A DNA stretch of 57,486 nt, from NCBI GenBank assembly GCA_934294885.1, contig CAKRAK010000019.1, forward strand, positions 1-57,486. Reading direction: 5' to 3'. The position numbers and the translations under genes are program-made. The notes below the pieces were generated by a model. It worked only from the letters and a program-made list of their open reading frames with translations, had not been told where the DNA came from and did not search any database. Of this stretch, positions 17,989 through 28,000 are shown piece by piece. The stretch is from an uncultured Lachnospiraceae bacterium (GTDB lineage Bacteria; Bacillota; Clostridia; Lachnospirales; Lachnospiraceae). The stretch's first letter is position 1, and every line of letters starts with the position of its first letter.

Positions 17989-17999
17989 CGCCTGCCATA
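17975..17999. terminator. Bidirectional hairpin between the DUF4364 gene and ysxC
   Basis: TATGGCAGGC (17975-17984) pairs perfectly with GCCTGCCATA (17990-17999) around a 5-nt loop holding most of the stop codon. The left arm is coding sequence. The T-tract is short on both strands, so it may serve both converging transcripts. Confidence 0.65.
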
Positions 18000-18020
18000 T
18001 TTACATTCTATAAGCTTTTT

Positions 18021-18626
18021 CTATTCAGCTTCCGTAGGAGACTCATGAACAATTTCATCAATAAAATCCAATATTTCTTCTCTTCCCTGTTTTGATAATG
18101 CAGAGAATGGGAATATATAATCTTCTTTATTCATTCCCAGCTTTTCTCTGATAATCTTTATATTCTTTTGCAGCTGCGACCGCTTAATCTTATCCGCCTT
18201 CGTAGCAATAATAACCGGGAAAAAGCCATTGTGACAGATCCAGTCATACATCATCACATCATTTTGTGAGGGCTCGTGGCGAATATCAATCAGCAAAAAC
18301 ACAAGCTTAAGCTGTTTGGAGCTATGAAGATAATTTTCAATCATTTTACCCCATTTTTCCCGTTCTGCGGCAGATACTTTCGCATATCCGTAACCCGGAA
18401 GGTCAACAAAATAAAATTCCTTATTAATACAATAAAAATTAATCGTCTGGGTCTTTCCCGGTTGGGATGAAGTTCTTGCCAATGCTTTACGATTCAGCAG
18501 TCCATTAATCAAAGATGATTTTCCGACATTTGATTTTCCGGCAAAAGCAATTTCTACTCCCTGATTATCAGGGAACTTACTTGAAATTCCACATACAGTT
18601 TCTAATTCTGAGCTTTTAATTACCAT
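18021..18626 (-). CDS. ysxC: Ribosome biogenesis GTPase YsxC/EngB
   Basis: A small Era/Obg-like GTPase needed for assembly of the 50S subunit. G1 is AGKSNVGKSS, G3 is DLPGYGYAK and G4 is ATKADK; the switch I threonine is in GKTQTIN. The start at 18626 gives 202 residues, the normal length, with GGAAGAG upstream; the frame remains open to 18698. It follows lon, as in many Firmicutes, and the two are probably one operon. Confidence 0.95.
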   Translation of the reverse strand: MVIKSSELETVCGISSKFPDNQGVEIAFAGKSNVGKSSLINGLLNRKALARTSSQPGKTQTINFYCINKEFYFVDLPGYGYAKVSAAEREKWGKMIENYLHSSKQLKLVFLLIDIRHEPSQNDVMMYDWICHNGFFPVIIATKADKIKRSQLQKNIKIIREKLGMNKEDYIFPFSALSKQGREEILDFIDEIVHESPTEAE

Positions 18627-18717
18627 TTTTTCTCTTCCTTCTTCTTTTTCAAACATTTGTAATGTACTTATCCGGTTCATCCCGGTTACATCAAACATAA
18701 GCTGTAACTATTTATGT

Positions 18718-21096
18718 TCAGACATTCTGAAATACCGGTGGCAGTCCATCCTTACTTGGTTTCAAAGTAAAGGAACGTCTTACAATTCCATTTGCGATTA
18801 CATCTTCCATGGTTGTAACATATACAATATCCATGCCTTCCGTAATTTCCGATTCCAATTCTTCTACATTTTTCCTATTATCAGAAGGAACCAAAACCTT
18901 TTCCATACCTGCATTCTTTGCAGCCAGCAGTTTTTCCTTTAATCCACCAATAGGTAAAACACGCCCCTTCAATGTGATTTCACCGGTCATGGCAACCCGT
19001 CCGGAAACCTGACGATTGGTCAGAACCGAATAAATGGCCAAAGCAATTGTAATTCCTGCGGAAGGACCATCCTTTGGCGTTGCTCCTTCCGGAACATGAA
19101 TATGTATCAGATGATTTTCAAAGAAATCCGAATCAAATTCTTTAATTGCCGGTAATGTCCTGACATAGGACAATGCAATCTGGGCAGATTCCTTCATAAC
19201 ATCGCCTAAATTTCCGGTAAGCTTCAAACCACCTTTTCCATCCAAAAGATTCACTTCAATATTCAGTGTATCTCCACCTACCTTTGTCCATGCAAGACCT
19301 GTTACAACACCGACCTTGTCGGAATCGTCATGGGAATCTTCGCTGTATTTTTCCACTCCTAATAAATCTGACAGCTTTTCCGGTGTAATTCTCATGCTTT
19401 TCCATTCCTCAGTCAGTATTCCCCGTGCCGTCTTTTGCATCAGATTACCAAGTACACGTTCCAAGCCCCGAACGCCGGCTTCCTTTGTGTAATTGCGAAT
19501 CAGCTTATAAATTGCAGCATCCGTGATCTGAAACTGTTTTCTTGTCAAACCGTTTATCTGAAGCTGCTTCTTTATCAGATATAGCTTTGCAATATGAAAC
19601 TTTTCATTTTCCGTATAGCTGTTTACTTCAATCAGTTCCATTCTATCCCGCAACGGTTCCGGAATAGAGGATACATCATTGGCGGTTGCAACAAACAAAA
19701 CACTAGACAAATCCACAGGAACCTCAAAGAAATGGTCTGTGAAATAAGCATTTTGTTCACCATCTAACACCTCAAGCAACGCAGAAGCTGTATCTCCTTT
19801 GTAATCTGTTCCGGTTTTATCGATTTCATCCAATAAAATTAACGGATTATTTACTCCTGTTTTAGTAATTGCGGATACAATTCTTCCCGGCATGGCACCG
19901 ATATAGGTTTTACGATGTCCTCGTATCTCTGCTTCATCCCGTACACCACCTAATGCAATACGTCCATACTTTTTATGAAGTGCGGAGGCAATGGATTTGG
20001 CAATGGATGTTTTTCCGGTTCCCGGAGGACCCACAAGACATATGATTGGTGCATCTTTTCTTCCACTCAAATTACGAACAGCCAGATAGTCAATAATTCG
20101 TTCTTTTATTTTTGTTAATCCATAATGATCTTTTTCCAATACTTTAATGGCTGACTTTAAATTAACATTATCCTTTCCTGATACACTCCACGGATAATCC
20201 AAAACCGTTTCAATGTAATTTCTCAAAACACCACTTTCAGAAGATGAATAAGACAAGGTTTTAAACCGGTTGATTTCTTTTTGTATCTTTTCTCTTACCT
20301 CAGCAGGAGGATTCACCTGCTCCAGTTTTTCTTCATAAAGAGTTGCTTCTGTATCGGCATCCTCTTCTCCCAGCTCCTCATGTATTACCTTAAGCTGTTC
20401 TCTTAAAACATATTCCCTTTGGTTCTTATCCACACAATCCTTCAACCGTTCTGCAAGGTCTTCACGGATTTTTGTAATTTCAATTTCATTTAACAACGTA
20501 GTAATTAAAAATTCACTTCGTTCCTTTATATCAAGAATCTCCAGTATTTGTTTCCTTTTATCAAAGGATAACGAAACTGCCTCCGTGGTTAAGTCAATCA
20601 ACAATTCCAAATCCGTCATTTGATAAAGCATTTGAAATGCCTTTTTTTGCGGTATCATTTTACAGGAAAAGCAGATTTTTAAAATTGACTTAATGGAACG
20701 AAGCAAGGCTTCCTTTTCATTTTCATCCGACAAAGGTTCCGTAATACAAGGTTCTATAACCCCACGATGGTATTCCTTCTCCGAATAAATTTCCGTAAGC
20801 TTTCCCCGTTGGATTCCTTCCAGCATAATTCTCATGCTTCCATCAGCCGGCAACCTTAAAGTTTGTTTTATCTTAGCAATGGTTCCAATGGGATAAAGCT
20901 GTTCCGGTGTCAAAGGAGAAGTCCACGAATCCTTTACAGGAAGTGCCACAAAAATTTCCGTATTTTCCTGTAATGCGACATCAATTCCCTGGGTTGAACT
21001 AACATTTTTTAAATCAAAATGTATAATCGAACCGGGCATAACAACCAAATCATTTATAACAATTATCGGTACAAAATAATTCAATTTATCTTCCAT
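18718..21096 (-). CDS. lon: ATP-dependent protease Lon (LonA)
   Basis: A AAA+ serine protease that degrades misfolded and regulatory proteins. It has the N-terminal substrate domain (residues 1 to about 200), a coiled-coil region, the ATPase domain with GPPGTGKTS and LILLDEIDK, and the protease domain with catalytic Ser679 in DGPSAGIT and the dyad Lys in GLKEK near 722. The length of 792 residues is normal. The gene has its own promoter; GAGGT precedes the ATG. No CtsR or CIRCE element was found upstream, so heat-shock control is not evident. Confidence 0.97.
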   Translation of the reverse strand: MEDKLNYFVPIIVINDLVVMPGSIIHFDLKNVSSTQGIDVALQENTEIFVALPVKDSWTSPLTPEQLYPIGTIAKIKQTLRLPADGSMRIMLEGIQRGKLTEIYSEKEYHRGVIEPCITEPLSDENEKEALLRSIKSILKICFSCKMIPQKKAFQMLYQMTDLELLIDLTTEAVSLSFDKRKQILEILDIKERSEFLITTLLNEIEITKIREDLAERLKDCVDKNQREYVLREQLKVIHEELGEEDADTEATLYEEKLEQVNPPAEVREKIQKEINRFKTLSYSSSESGVLRNYIETVLDYPWSVSGKDNVNLKSAIKVLEKDHYGLTKIKERIIDYLAVRNLSGRKDAPIICLVGPPGTGKTSIAKSIASALHKKYGRIALGGVRDEAEIRGHRKTYIGAMPGRIVSAITKTGVNNPLILLDEIDKTGTDYKGDTASALLEVLDGEQNAYFTDHFFEVPVDLSSVLFVATANDVSSIPEPLRDRMELIEVNSYTENEKFHIAKLYLIKKQLQINGLTRKQFQITDAAIYKLIRNYTKEAGVRGLERVLGNLMQKTARGILTEEWKSMRITPEKLSDLLGVEKYSEDSHDDSDKVGVVTGLAWTKVGGDTLNIEVNLLDGKGGLKLTGNLGDVMKESAQIALSYVRTLPAIKEFDSDFFENHLIHIHVPEGATPKDGPSAGITIALAIYSVLTNRQVSGRVAMTGEITLKGRVLPIGGLKEKLLAAKNAGMEKVLVPSDNRKNVEELESEITEGMDIVYVTTMEDVIANGIVRRSFTLKPSKDGLPPVFQNV

Positions 21097-21137
21097 CTAA
21101 CTACCTCTTTTTCTACTTTTGTAATACTCCTGCAACT

Positions 21138-21166
21138 ATTATATCGGTCTACCCCATTGTATGCAA
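21138..21166 (-). promoter_or_regulatory. lon promoter
   Basis: Minus-strand TTGCAT (plus 21161-21166), 17-bp spacer, TATAAT (plus 21138-21143), about 40 bp before the lon start. The -35 lies in the short palindrome ATTGTATGCAATACA. Confidence 0.65.
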
Positions 21167-21199
21167 TACATGTTTCAAAAGACTGTAAATAAACTCTTT

Positions 21200-21247
21200 A
21201 AAAACAAATCCCCTATGGATATTCACAAATAAATATTCATAGGGGAT
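21200..21247 (-). terminator. Intrinsic terminator after clpX
   Basis: ATCCCCTATGGATATT (21208-21223) pairs with AATATTCATAGGGGAT (21232-21247) with one mismatch. The minus strand continues TTGTTTTTAA. It separates clpX from the lon promoter. Confidence 0.9.
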
Positions 21248-21291
21248 CATCTTATACGCTGATTCCTAAATTACAATATGGAAAATCAAAC

Positions 21292-22584
21292 TTAAGCAAT
21301 CTCACCATTATGATTCTTGGAATGATGCTTTGTAAATGGTTTCTTTTGTCTTGGTTTATCAGACCTTACAATATCCGGCTTTCCTGTTCCATCCACTGCT
21401 TCCTTTGTTATGGTACAACGGATAATCTCTTCATCGGAAGGCACTTCATACATCAGATCCATAACAACCTTCTCTATGATAGAACGGAGACCCCTTGCAC
21501 CGGTCTTACGTTCCGTCGCTTCCCTGGCAATTGCAGTCAAAGCCTCATCTGTAAATTCAAGCTCTACACCATCTAACTCAAACAGCTTCTTATACTGTTT
21601 ACAAACAGCACTCTTTGGTTCCGTCAAAATTCTTACCAAAGCAGCATCATCTAATAAATCCAATGTAACTGCAACAGGAACTCGTCCGATAAACTCCGGA
21701 ATCAAGCCATACTTTACAAAATCAGTTGGCGTTACCTGTTTTAATAATTCACCAATATTCTTTTCTGATTTTTCTGCAAGCTCTGCTCCAAATCCAATTG
21801 ATTTTTTACCAATTCTGTTCTCAATGATTTTCTCTAAGCCATCAAACGCGCCGCCACAAATAAACAAAATATTCGTAGTATCAATCTGAATAAACTCCTG
21901 ATGAGGGTGCTTTCTTCCTCCCTGAGGCGGAACTGAAGCAACAGTACCTTCAATAATCTTTAAAAGTGCCTGCTGAACACCTTCACCGGAAACATCACGG
22001 GTAATCGATACATTTTCCGACTTTTTGGTAATCTTATCAATCTCATCAATATAAATAATACCATGCTGAGCCCGTTCAATATCATAATCGGCTGCCTGAA
22101 TAATCTTGAGAAGAATATTCTCAACATCTTCACCAACATATCCGGCCTCCGTTAATGCAGTCGCATCTGCAATAGCAAAAGGTACATTTAATAATTTTGC
22201 CAATGTCTGTGCCAGGTATGTTTTACCGGAACCGGTAGGTCCAACCATTAAAATATTACTTTTCTGTAATTCAACATCAAAATCCTTATCGGACAAAATT
22301 CTTTTATAATGGTTATACACCGCTACAGATAATACCTTTTTTGCATCCTCCTGACCAATGACATACTGGTCAAGGAAGTCCTTAATCTCTTTTGGTTTCA
22401 GTAAATTAATATCTGTAGATTCGTCAAAATCATCTAACTCATCTTCAATTATCTCGGAACAAACCTCAATACATTCATCACAAATATACACATTCTGTCC
22501 GGCAATCAGCTTTCGAACCTGATCCTGTGTTTTGTTACAAAATGAACAACGCAAAGGTTTTCTCTCATCTCCACGACCTGCCAT
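21292..22584 (-). CDS. clpX: ATP-dependent Clp protease ATP-binding subunit ClpX
   Basis: The AAA+ unfoldase that feeds substrates to ClpP. The N-terminal zinc domain has four cysteines (13, 16, 35, 38). Walker A is GPTGSGKT (115-122), Walker B is IIYIDEIDK and the sensor 2 region contains GARGLRSI. The ClpP-binding loop IGF is present in KKSIGFGAE. The length of 430 residues is normal. It is the last gene of tig-clpP-clpX and is followed by a strong terminator. Confidence 0.97.
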   Translation of the reverse strand: MAGRGDERKPLRCSFCNKTQDQVRKLIAGQNVYICDECIEVCSEIIEDELDDFDESTDINLLKPKEIKDFLDQYVIGQEDAKKVLSVAVYNHYKRILSDKDFDVELQKSNILMVGPTGSGKTYLAQTLAKLLNVPFAIADATALTEAGYVGEDVENILLKIIQAADYDIERAQHGIIYIDEIDKITKKSENVSITRDVSGEGVQQALLKIIEGTVASVPPQGGRKHPHQEFIQIDTTNILFICGGAFDGLEKIIENRIGKKSIGFGAELAEKSEKNIGELLKQVTPTDFVKYGLIPEFIGRVPVAVTLDLLDDAALVRILTEPKSAVCKQYKKLFELDGVELEFTDEALTAIAREATERKTGARGLRSIIEKVVMDLMYEVPSDEEIIRCTITKEAVDGTGKPDIVRSDKPRQKKPFTKHHSKNHNGEIA

Positions 22585-22604
22585 GGCTACACCTCTATCT
22601 CTTA

Positions 22605-23204
22605 TTATTTGATTGCATCACGGTTTTCTACAACAACGTCAATCAGTCCATAGTCTTTTGCTTCTTGCGCACTTAACCAGTTATCACGGTCTGTATCCTT
22701 TTCAAGAATTTCAACAGATTTTCCTGTTTCTTTTGCCAAAATCTCATTAATCTTTCTCTTGGTACGAAGAATATGTTTTGTTGTAATTTCCATGTCACTT
22801 GCCTGACTGCCTCCCGGCATTCCGCCCATTGGCTGATGAATCATAATCTCTGCATTCGGCAATGCCATTCTCTTACCCGGTGCTCCACCTGCAAGTAAGA
22901 ACGCACCCATACTGGCTGCCATACCGACACAAATTGTTGAGACATCACATTTGATATAATTCATCGTATCAAAAATACCAAATCCTGCAGAAACAGATCC
23001 ACCCGGACTGTTAATATACAAATAAATATCCTTCGTAGGATCCTCAGATTCCAGGAATAACAACTGTGCAATTACAAGACTTGCCGTTGTATCATTCACT
23101 TCTTCTCCAAGGAAAATAATTCTTTCCTTTAATAATCTGGAATAAATATCGTAGGAACGTTCCCCGCGACTTGTCTGCTCAATCACATAAGGCACTAAAC
23201 TCAT
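22605..23204 (-). CDS. clpP: ATP-dependent Clp protease proteolytic subunit ClpP
   Basis: The barrel-forming serine peptidase of the Clp protease. Catalytic residues are Ser98 (GMAASMG), His123 (MIHQPMGG) and Asp172 (in DTDRDN). The length of 199 residues is normal. AAAGGAGG precedes the ATG. It lies 20 bp before clpX and about 30 bp after tig. Confidence 0.97.
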   Translation of the reverse strand: MSLVPYVIEQTSRGERSYDIYSRLLKERIIFLGEEVNDTTASLVIAQLLFLESEDPTKDIYLYINSPGGSVSAGFGIFDTMNYIKCDVSTICVGMAASMGAFLLAGGAPGKRMALPNAEIMIHQPMGGMPGGSQASDMEITTKHILRTKRKINEILAKETGKSVEILEKDTDRDNWLSAQEAKDYGLIDVVVENRDAIK

Positions 23205-23234
23205 ATTAATTCCTCCTTTTGAAAGCAGTCAAAA

Positions 23235-24521
23235 TTATTTTTCAACTGCAGCATTCGTAATCAGATCAACTGCTTTTTGAACAGCTAAATCCTGCTTGAT
23301 TGCTTTCTTTTCTTCCTCTCCGACCATCTCGATCAGCTTGTCAGCTTCCATCTGGTAAGTTTCTGCCATCTTAGTAATCTCAGCAGTTACCTCATCCTCA
23401 GAAACTTCAATGTTCTCTGCCTGAGCAATTGCCTCAAGCACAAGACGAGACTTAATTCTTCTGATTGCTTCCGGTTCTGCTGTTTCCATAAACTGCTCCT
23501 TTGACATACCGGAGAACTGGAAATACTGCTCAATAGAAAGACCCTGATAGCTGATTTGCTGAGCAAATTCATTCATCATCTGTTCTTTCTGTGTCTCAAT
23601 CATTGGCTGTGGAATCTCCATAGAAGCATTCTCAATTACCTGATCTACAACCTTGCTTTCTTTCTCACGCTTTGCAGCATCCTTCTTCTTTACCTCAAGA
23701 GTCTTCTTTAAGTCCTCTTTGTACTCATCTAAAGTATCAAATTCAGAAACATCAGATGCAAACTCATCATCTAATTCTGGAAGCTCTGTTTCTTTAATTC
23801 CATTTAACTTACATTTGAATACAGCAGGCTTACCGGCTAAATCCTCTGCCTGATATTCTTCAGGGAAAGTAACATTAACATCAAATTCATCACCGATATT
23901 CTTACCTACAATCTGATCCTCAAATGTATCAATGAAAGAATGAGAACCAAGCTTTAACTGATAGTTTTCACCCTTTCCACCTTCAAATGCAACACCATCC
24001 GTAAAACCTTCGAAGTCAATTGTTACTTCATCATCCATCTGTGCAGCACGATCCTCTACAGGAACAGTACGTGCATTCTGCTTCTGAACATTCAATAACT
24101 CAGCCTGAACGTCCTCATCTGTAACAGTTGTATCCTCTGCTTCTACTTCAATGCCCTTATATTCTCCTAATGTTACTTCTGGTTTAACAGCTACCAATGC
24201 AGTATAGATAAAGTCTTTTCCCTTCTCAATCTGAGTAACATCGATTTCCGGACGAGAAACAACATCTAATTCACATTCCTCAAGAGCTCCCGGATATGAC
24301 TGTTCCATACAGATATTAGCTGCCTCTTCATAGAAAATGCCTGAACCATACATCTTCTCAACATATGCCTGTGGCACTTTTCCCTTACGGAAACCAGGAA
24401 CAGATATCTGTTTCTTCTGCTTATTATATGCTGTTTTAATTGCAGCATCAAAATCTGCTGCAGGAACAGTAATTGTAAGCTTTGCCATATTCTTCTCTAA
24501 TTTTTCTACTGTTAAACTCAT
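23235..24521 (-). CDS. tig: Trigger factor
   Basis: The ribosome-bound chaperone and peptidyl-prolyl isomerase that receives nascent chains. The ribosome-docking signature is GFRKGKVP (near residue 45), followed by an FKBP-type PPIase domain (about 150-240, with DEVTIDFEG) and a long helical C-terminal chaperone domain. The start at 24521 gives 428 residues with GGAGG upstream; a TTG three codons earlier is too close to that site. It is the first gene of tig-clpP-clpX, the standard order. Confidence 0.96.
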   Translation of the reverse strand: MSLTVEKLEKNMAKLTITVPAADFDAAIKTAYNKQKKQISVPGFRKGKVPQAYVEKMYGSGIFYEEAANICMEQSYPGALEECELDVVSRPEIDVTQIEKGKDFIYTALVAVKPEVTLGEYKGIEVEAEDTTVTDEDVQAELLNVQKQNARTVPVEDRAAQMDDEVTIDFEGFTDGVAFEGGKGENYQLKLGSHSFIDTFEDQIVGKNIGDEFDVNVTFPEEYQAEDLAGKPAVFKCKLNGIKETELPELDDEFASDVSEFDTLDEYKEDLKKTLEVKKKDAAKREKESKVVDQVIENASMEIPQPMIETQKEQMMNEFAQQISYQGLSIEQYFQFSGMSKEQFMETAEPEAIRRIKSRLVLEAIAQAENIEVSEDEVTAEITKMAETYQMEADKLIEMVGEEEKKAIKQDLAVQKAVDLITNAAVEK

Positions 24522-24597
24522 CTTTAACAATTCCTCCTTAAATATATATCATTATTATCTTTTGCAGTCATTCAGATAGCTCTGCACTAACTTCACA

Positions 24598-24627
24598 ATT
24601 ATAGCATGTAAAAACGATATATGTCTA
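24598..24627 (-). promoter_or_regulatory. Promoter of tig-clpP-clpX
   Basis: Minus-strand TAGACA (plus 24622-24627), 18-bp spacer, TATAAT (plus 24598-24603), about 75 bp before tig. No CtsR-type direct repeat is present. Confidence 0.6.
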
Positions 24628-24695
24628 GTATTTTCTATATTTTTTCATGTTTGACGGAATAATAATTTTATTATAACCATAATTTACTTTTTCAT

Positions 24696-24738
24696 AAAAA
24701 AAGACTACAATTTATTTTTCTGAAAATAAATTGCAGCC
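24696..24738 (-). terminator. Intrinsic terminator after the spore protein gene
   Basis: A 16-bp stem (24703-24718 with 24723-24738, G-U pairs allowed) around a 4-nt loop, followed on the minus strand by seven Ts. Confidence 0.9.
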
Positions 24739-24791
24739 TTTTCTGAATCAAGTGATTTCTACTATAAGAAAATAGTTAAATCAAAAACCGA

Positions 24792-24977
24792 TTACTTACC
24801 TGAAATCTGGTTCATCTGAGCTTCTACTAATTTCTTTGTCATCTGACCACCAACAGAACCATTCTCTCTTGATGTCAAATCACCGTTGTAACCGTTCTTT
24901 AAGTTAACACCAACTTCTGATGCACACTCCATTTTGAACTTGTTCATAGCGTCTGACTTTTTAGCATTGTTAGCCAT
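24792..24977 (-). CDS. Alpha/beta-type small acid-soluble spore protein
   Basis: A DNA-binding protein that coats and protects chromosomal DNA in dormant spores. The 61 residues contain the family signature around the second conserved segment (TSRENGSVGGQMTKKLVE) and the EVGVNL region that matches the germination-protease cleavage area. The ATG at 24977 has GGAGG 8 nt upstream. A forespore sigma-G promoter would be expected, but I could not identify a convincing one. The gene is monocistronic. It is the clearest sign that the organism or its close ancestors sporulate. Confidence 0.93.
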   Translation of the reverse strand: MANNAKKSDAMNKFKMECASEVGVNLKNGYNGDLTSRENGSVGGQMTKKLVEAQMNQISGK

Positions 24978-25090
24978 AATTTTTTCCTCCAAATCTATTT
25001 TATTAAGACATTTGATTGTCTTGGTTATATTATTTGCAAGGGAAAAAATAATATAATGGAAATTTTTTCAAGCTAACACAAATATTTATT

Positions 25091-28000
25091 TTATGATTCT
25101 TTTTTTATTTTTTTCTTTAAACCAATGACACCACCGGCAGATGCGATCATAAGAATGATCATTCCCGCAACCGGTGCAGCATCACCGGTCTTGGCTCCAC
25201 CCGAACCACTACTTACTGATCTAAAGCTTGTTGTTCCCGATGTACCATTTGTTCCGTTGGAAGCAGATGATGTTGTCGGCTGTGATGTTGATGGTTGCTC
25301 TGTTGTCGGTCGATTTACAGTAATTTCCGAAATCGGCTGTCTCGTTGAGGTTGCAGGCTGTGTCGTTGGCTGCTCTGTTGTCGGATCCTGTGCTTTTGGT
25401 GCAAGGATTGCATAAGTAGAAAACTTATTAGACGTCAACGTAAATGTACTTGGACTACTATCCATATCCACCTCATAGCGATATCCTTCCAAACCGGAAG
25501 AACCATTATGAACACGAACCACTTCGATTCCGCTTGTACCTGCTAAGTCCTGCAATGGAATTGTAATTGTAATACTTGCTCCATTTGACAACTCTGTAAC
25601 CGGCACCGGCGGTTCCTGAATACCATTTTCGTCTGTTACAATCTTATATAATGCAAGATTCAAATACTTTCTGACAACCTTATTCTTAGACTGTACTCTT
25701 CCAATAACGGAAAGTTCATCACTTGTAACATTGGTAACATCTACCAACGAAGCACAAAGTCTGAATTCAACCGTTCCGTTCTGATCGATTATAGAACTAT
25801 CCTCATCACTAAAATTGATATGATCATATGCAAATATAGAATCCATATTATCCGCAGTAATATTCGGTGTTCCAGGATTTAATATAACAACAGATGTATT
25901 CCGTCCTGTCAGGATAAGGGAAAGCTCGCCACTTGGATTAACAACAATATGATTACTGATTGTAATACCTAATGATTTTTTATACACGCCATCTGTTGCT
26001 ACAATACTATAAATACCATCCGGAACATTGGTAAATGCAAACATTCCACCGGCATCCGCAGTTGTTGCGGCAACACACACATTACCTTCAAACAAACCAA
26101 CCGTAATGATACCGGTACTGTTCCAGCTTGGTAACGTCATCCCTTCTCCGTAACCAACCGTACCACGTACGATTCCACCTTCGTCATTCAACGATAACGT
26201 TCTTAAAGAACCTTCATACTCCAGCACTTCATTAATATCCGATACAGCACGAACCTTATAATCATAAACCGTATCTGCGTCTAACTCTTCGAATACGTTG
26301 GAAATTGTCCAGTTGCCGTTCTCATCCTGTGTTGCAACAGCATTATTACATTCTGTATATTCCTCATCTGTACTCTTTTTTATCATTACAACAGGGGCAG
26401 CAGAAACCTCCGCAGTACCTCTTGTTACGGTTGCAGACAATGTAGCCTTTGAAGTGGTAATATTGCTGATTGGATTAACCTTTATACTCATCGGAGTAAA
26501 TCCTGCAACACTTACTTCATTTCCGGCAATATCAGATGCCATTACTACATAATTACCTTTTTCGGATACTTCAACGACAAAGGAACCTGTATAGCCACTG
26601 TCTGTTTCCTCAATTGTTGCGGAAAATGGTTTTCCGTTCTTTAATATAGTGATAGAATCTCTGTCAACTCCACTGACCATATCTGTAATACTAAATTCAA
26701 TATATACCGAAGAATCTGATGATTTTTCAGGAACATTTGTAACTGTAATTTCCGGTGCGGTCTTATCATAGCGTACAACCTTCATATGATTCTTAGAATC
26801 ATCACAGGTAACTCCCGATGCACTGACACTCCAGAAATTAAAGTAGTGTACTGCTTCATCCTCTTCTCCGATGGAAATACGCTTCACTCCGCTATCATCG
26901 TCAACTAAAGCATCATCATAAACAGTTTCATCATTTTTGTGATGACGATAATATGTACTTACCGGAGCTCCGTCTCCTGTTACCGTATCATAAGACAACT
27001 GAACGGTTGGTGCACCGGTCTTGCTGTTATACCAGAAATCATCACTGTCAGAATTCTCAACCTCTGGTAAAACCGTTACTGAAGGACACGCCGGCGGTTC
27101 TATGGAAACATTATGAACATTAAAGCTTTCACGATGTTCATTGCCTGCATTATCACACACGATTACCGTATATTTTCCTCTTCCCGTTACTGCAAAGGAA
27201 CCGGAATATACACCACCCTCTGCCGGATCACTCAACAGGATATTTGTTGTTGTTCCATCACTCTTTAAAACCTTCGCATAAGCGACTCCGCTGACTGCAT
27301 CTGATGTTGTAAATGTAATACTCTGGTCACTTGTCCAACTATTTTCATCTTCAACATAATCTACCTTTAATTCCGGTGAATCGTTATCAACCAAAAATGT
27401 TACTTTATCAGAAGTCTTTGTATTGCCTGCATTATCCTCTGCCACAGCATAAACGGTATATGGCTTTTTACTGCTTACAAGAATATTATCACTACTGAAA
27501 GTAAAATCACCACTTGTAATCTTGGAATTCGGTGTCTGCACTTCTGATGCACCATTTGGATACTGGGTATCTGCCAATGTATCATTTACATACCATTTTA
27601 CATTTTTAATTCCTGATTCAGATTCTACAACATATACATTTGCAATACAGTTTCTGTAATAAATTCCGCTATTATTAACTACATGTCCCCGAACTCCTCC
27701 TTCGGATCTGTCTCCGTAAGAAACGGAAATATCACACCGGGACGGTTCTCTTGTCTCCACGCTCCATTCATAGTTATCATTGGTATTACCTGACGGGCGA
27801 AGGGTAATCAAATCACTCTTATTGCCTGCAATATCCGTTGCCTGACACTTGATCACACCATATCCATCCTTTACCAGATTCTGTAATACTTCTATTGTGG
27901 CAACTCCATTACCGTCAAAGGTAGTAACATTGCTGATATCAGAGGTATGGATTCCATAATTCAGGTTCTTAAGACCGGATCCCTCATCTGCAAACCGAAC

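Noticed and set aside
24598..24790. CtsR or HrcA (CIRCE) heat-shock element before tig-clpP-clpX or lon
   Set aside because: Neither the direct repeat GGTCAAA nor the CIRCE dyad was found in the upstream regions of tig or lon.
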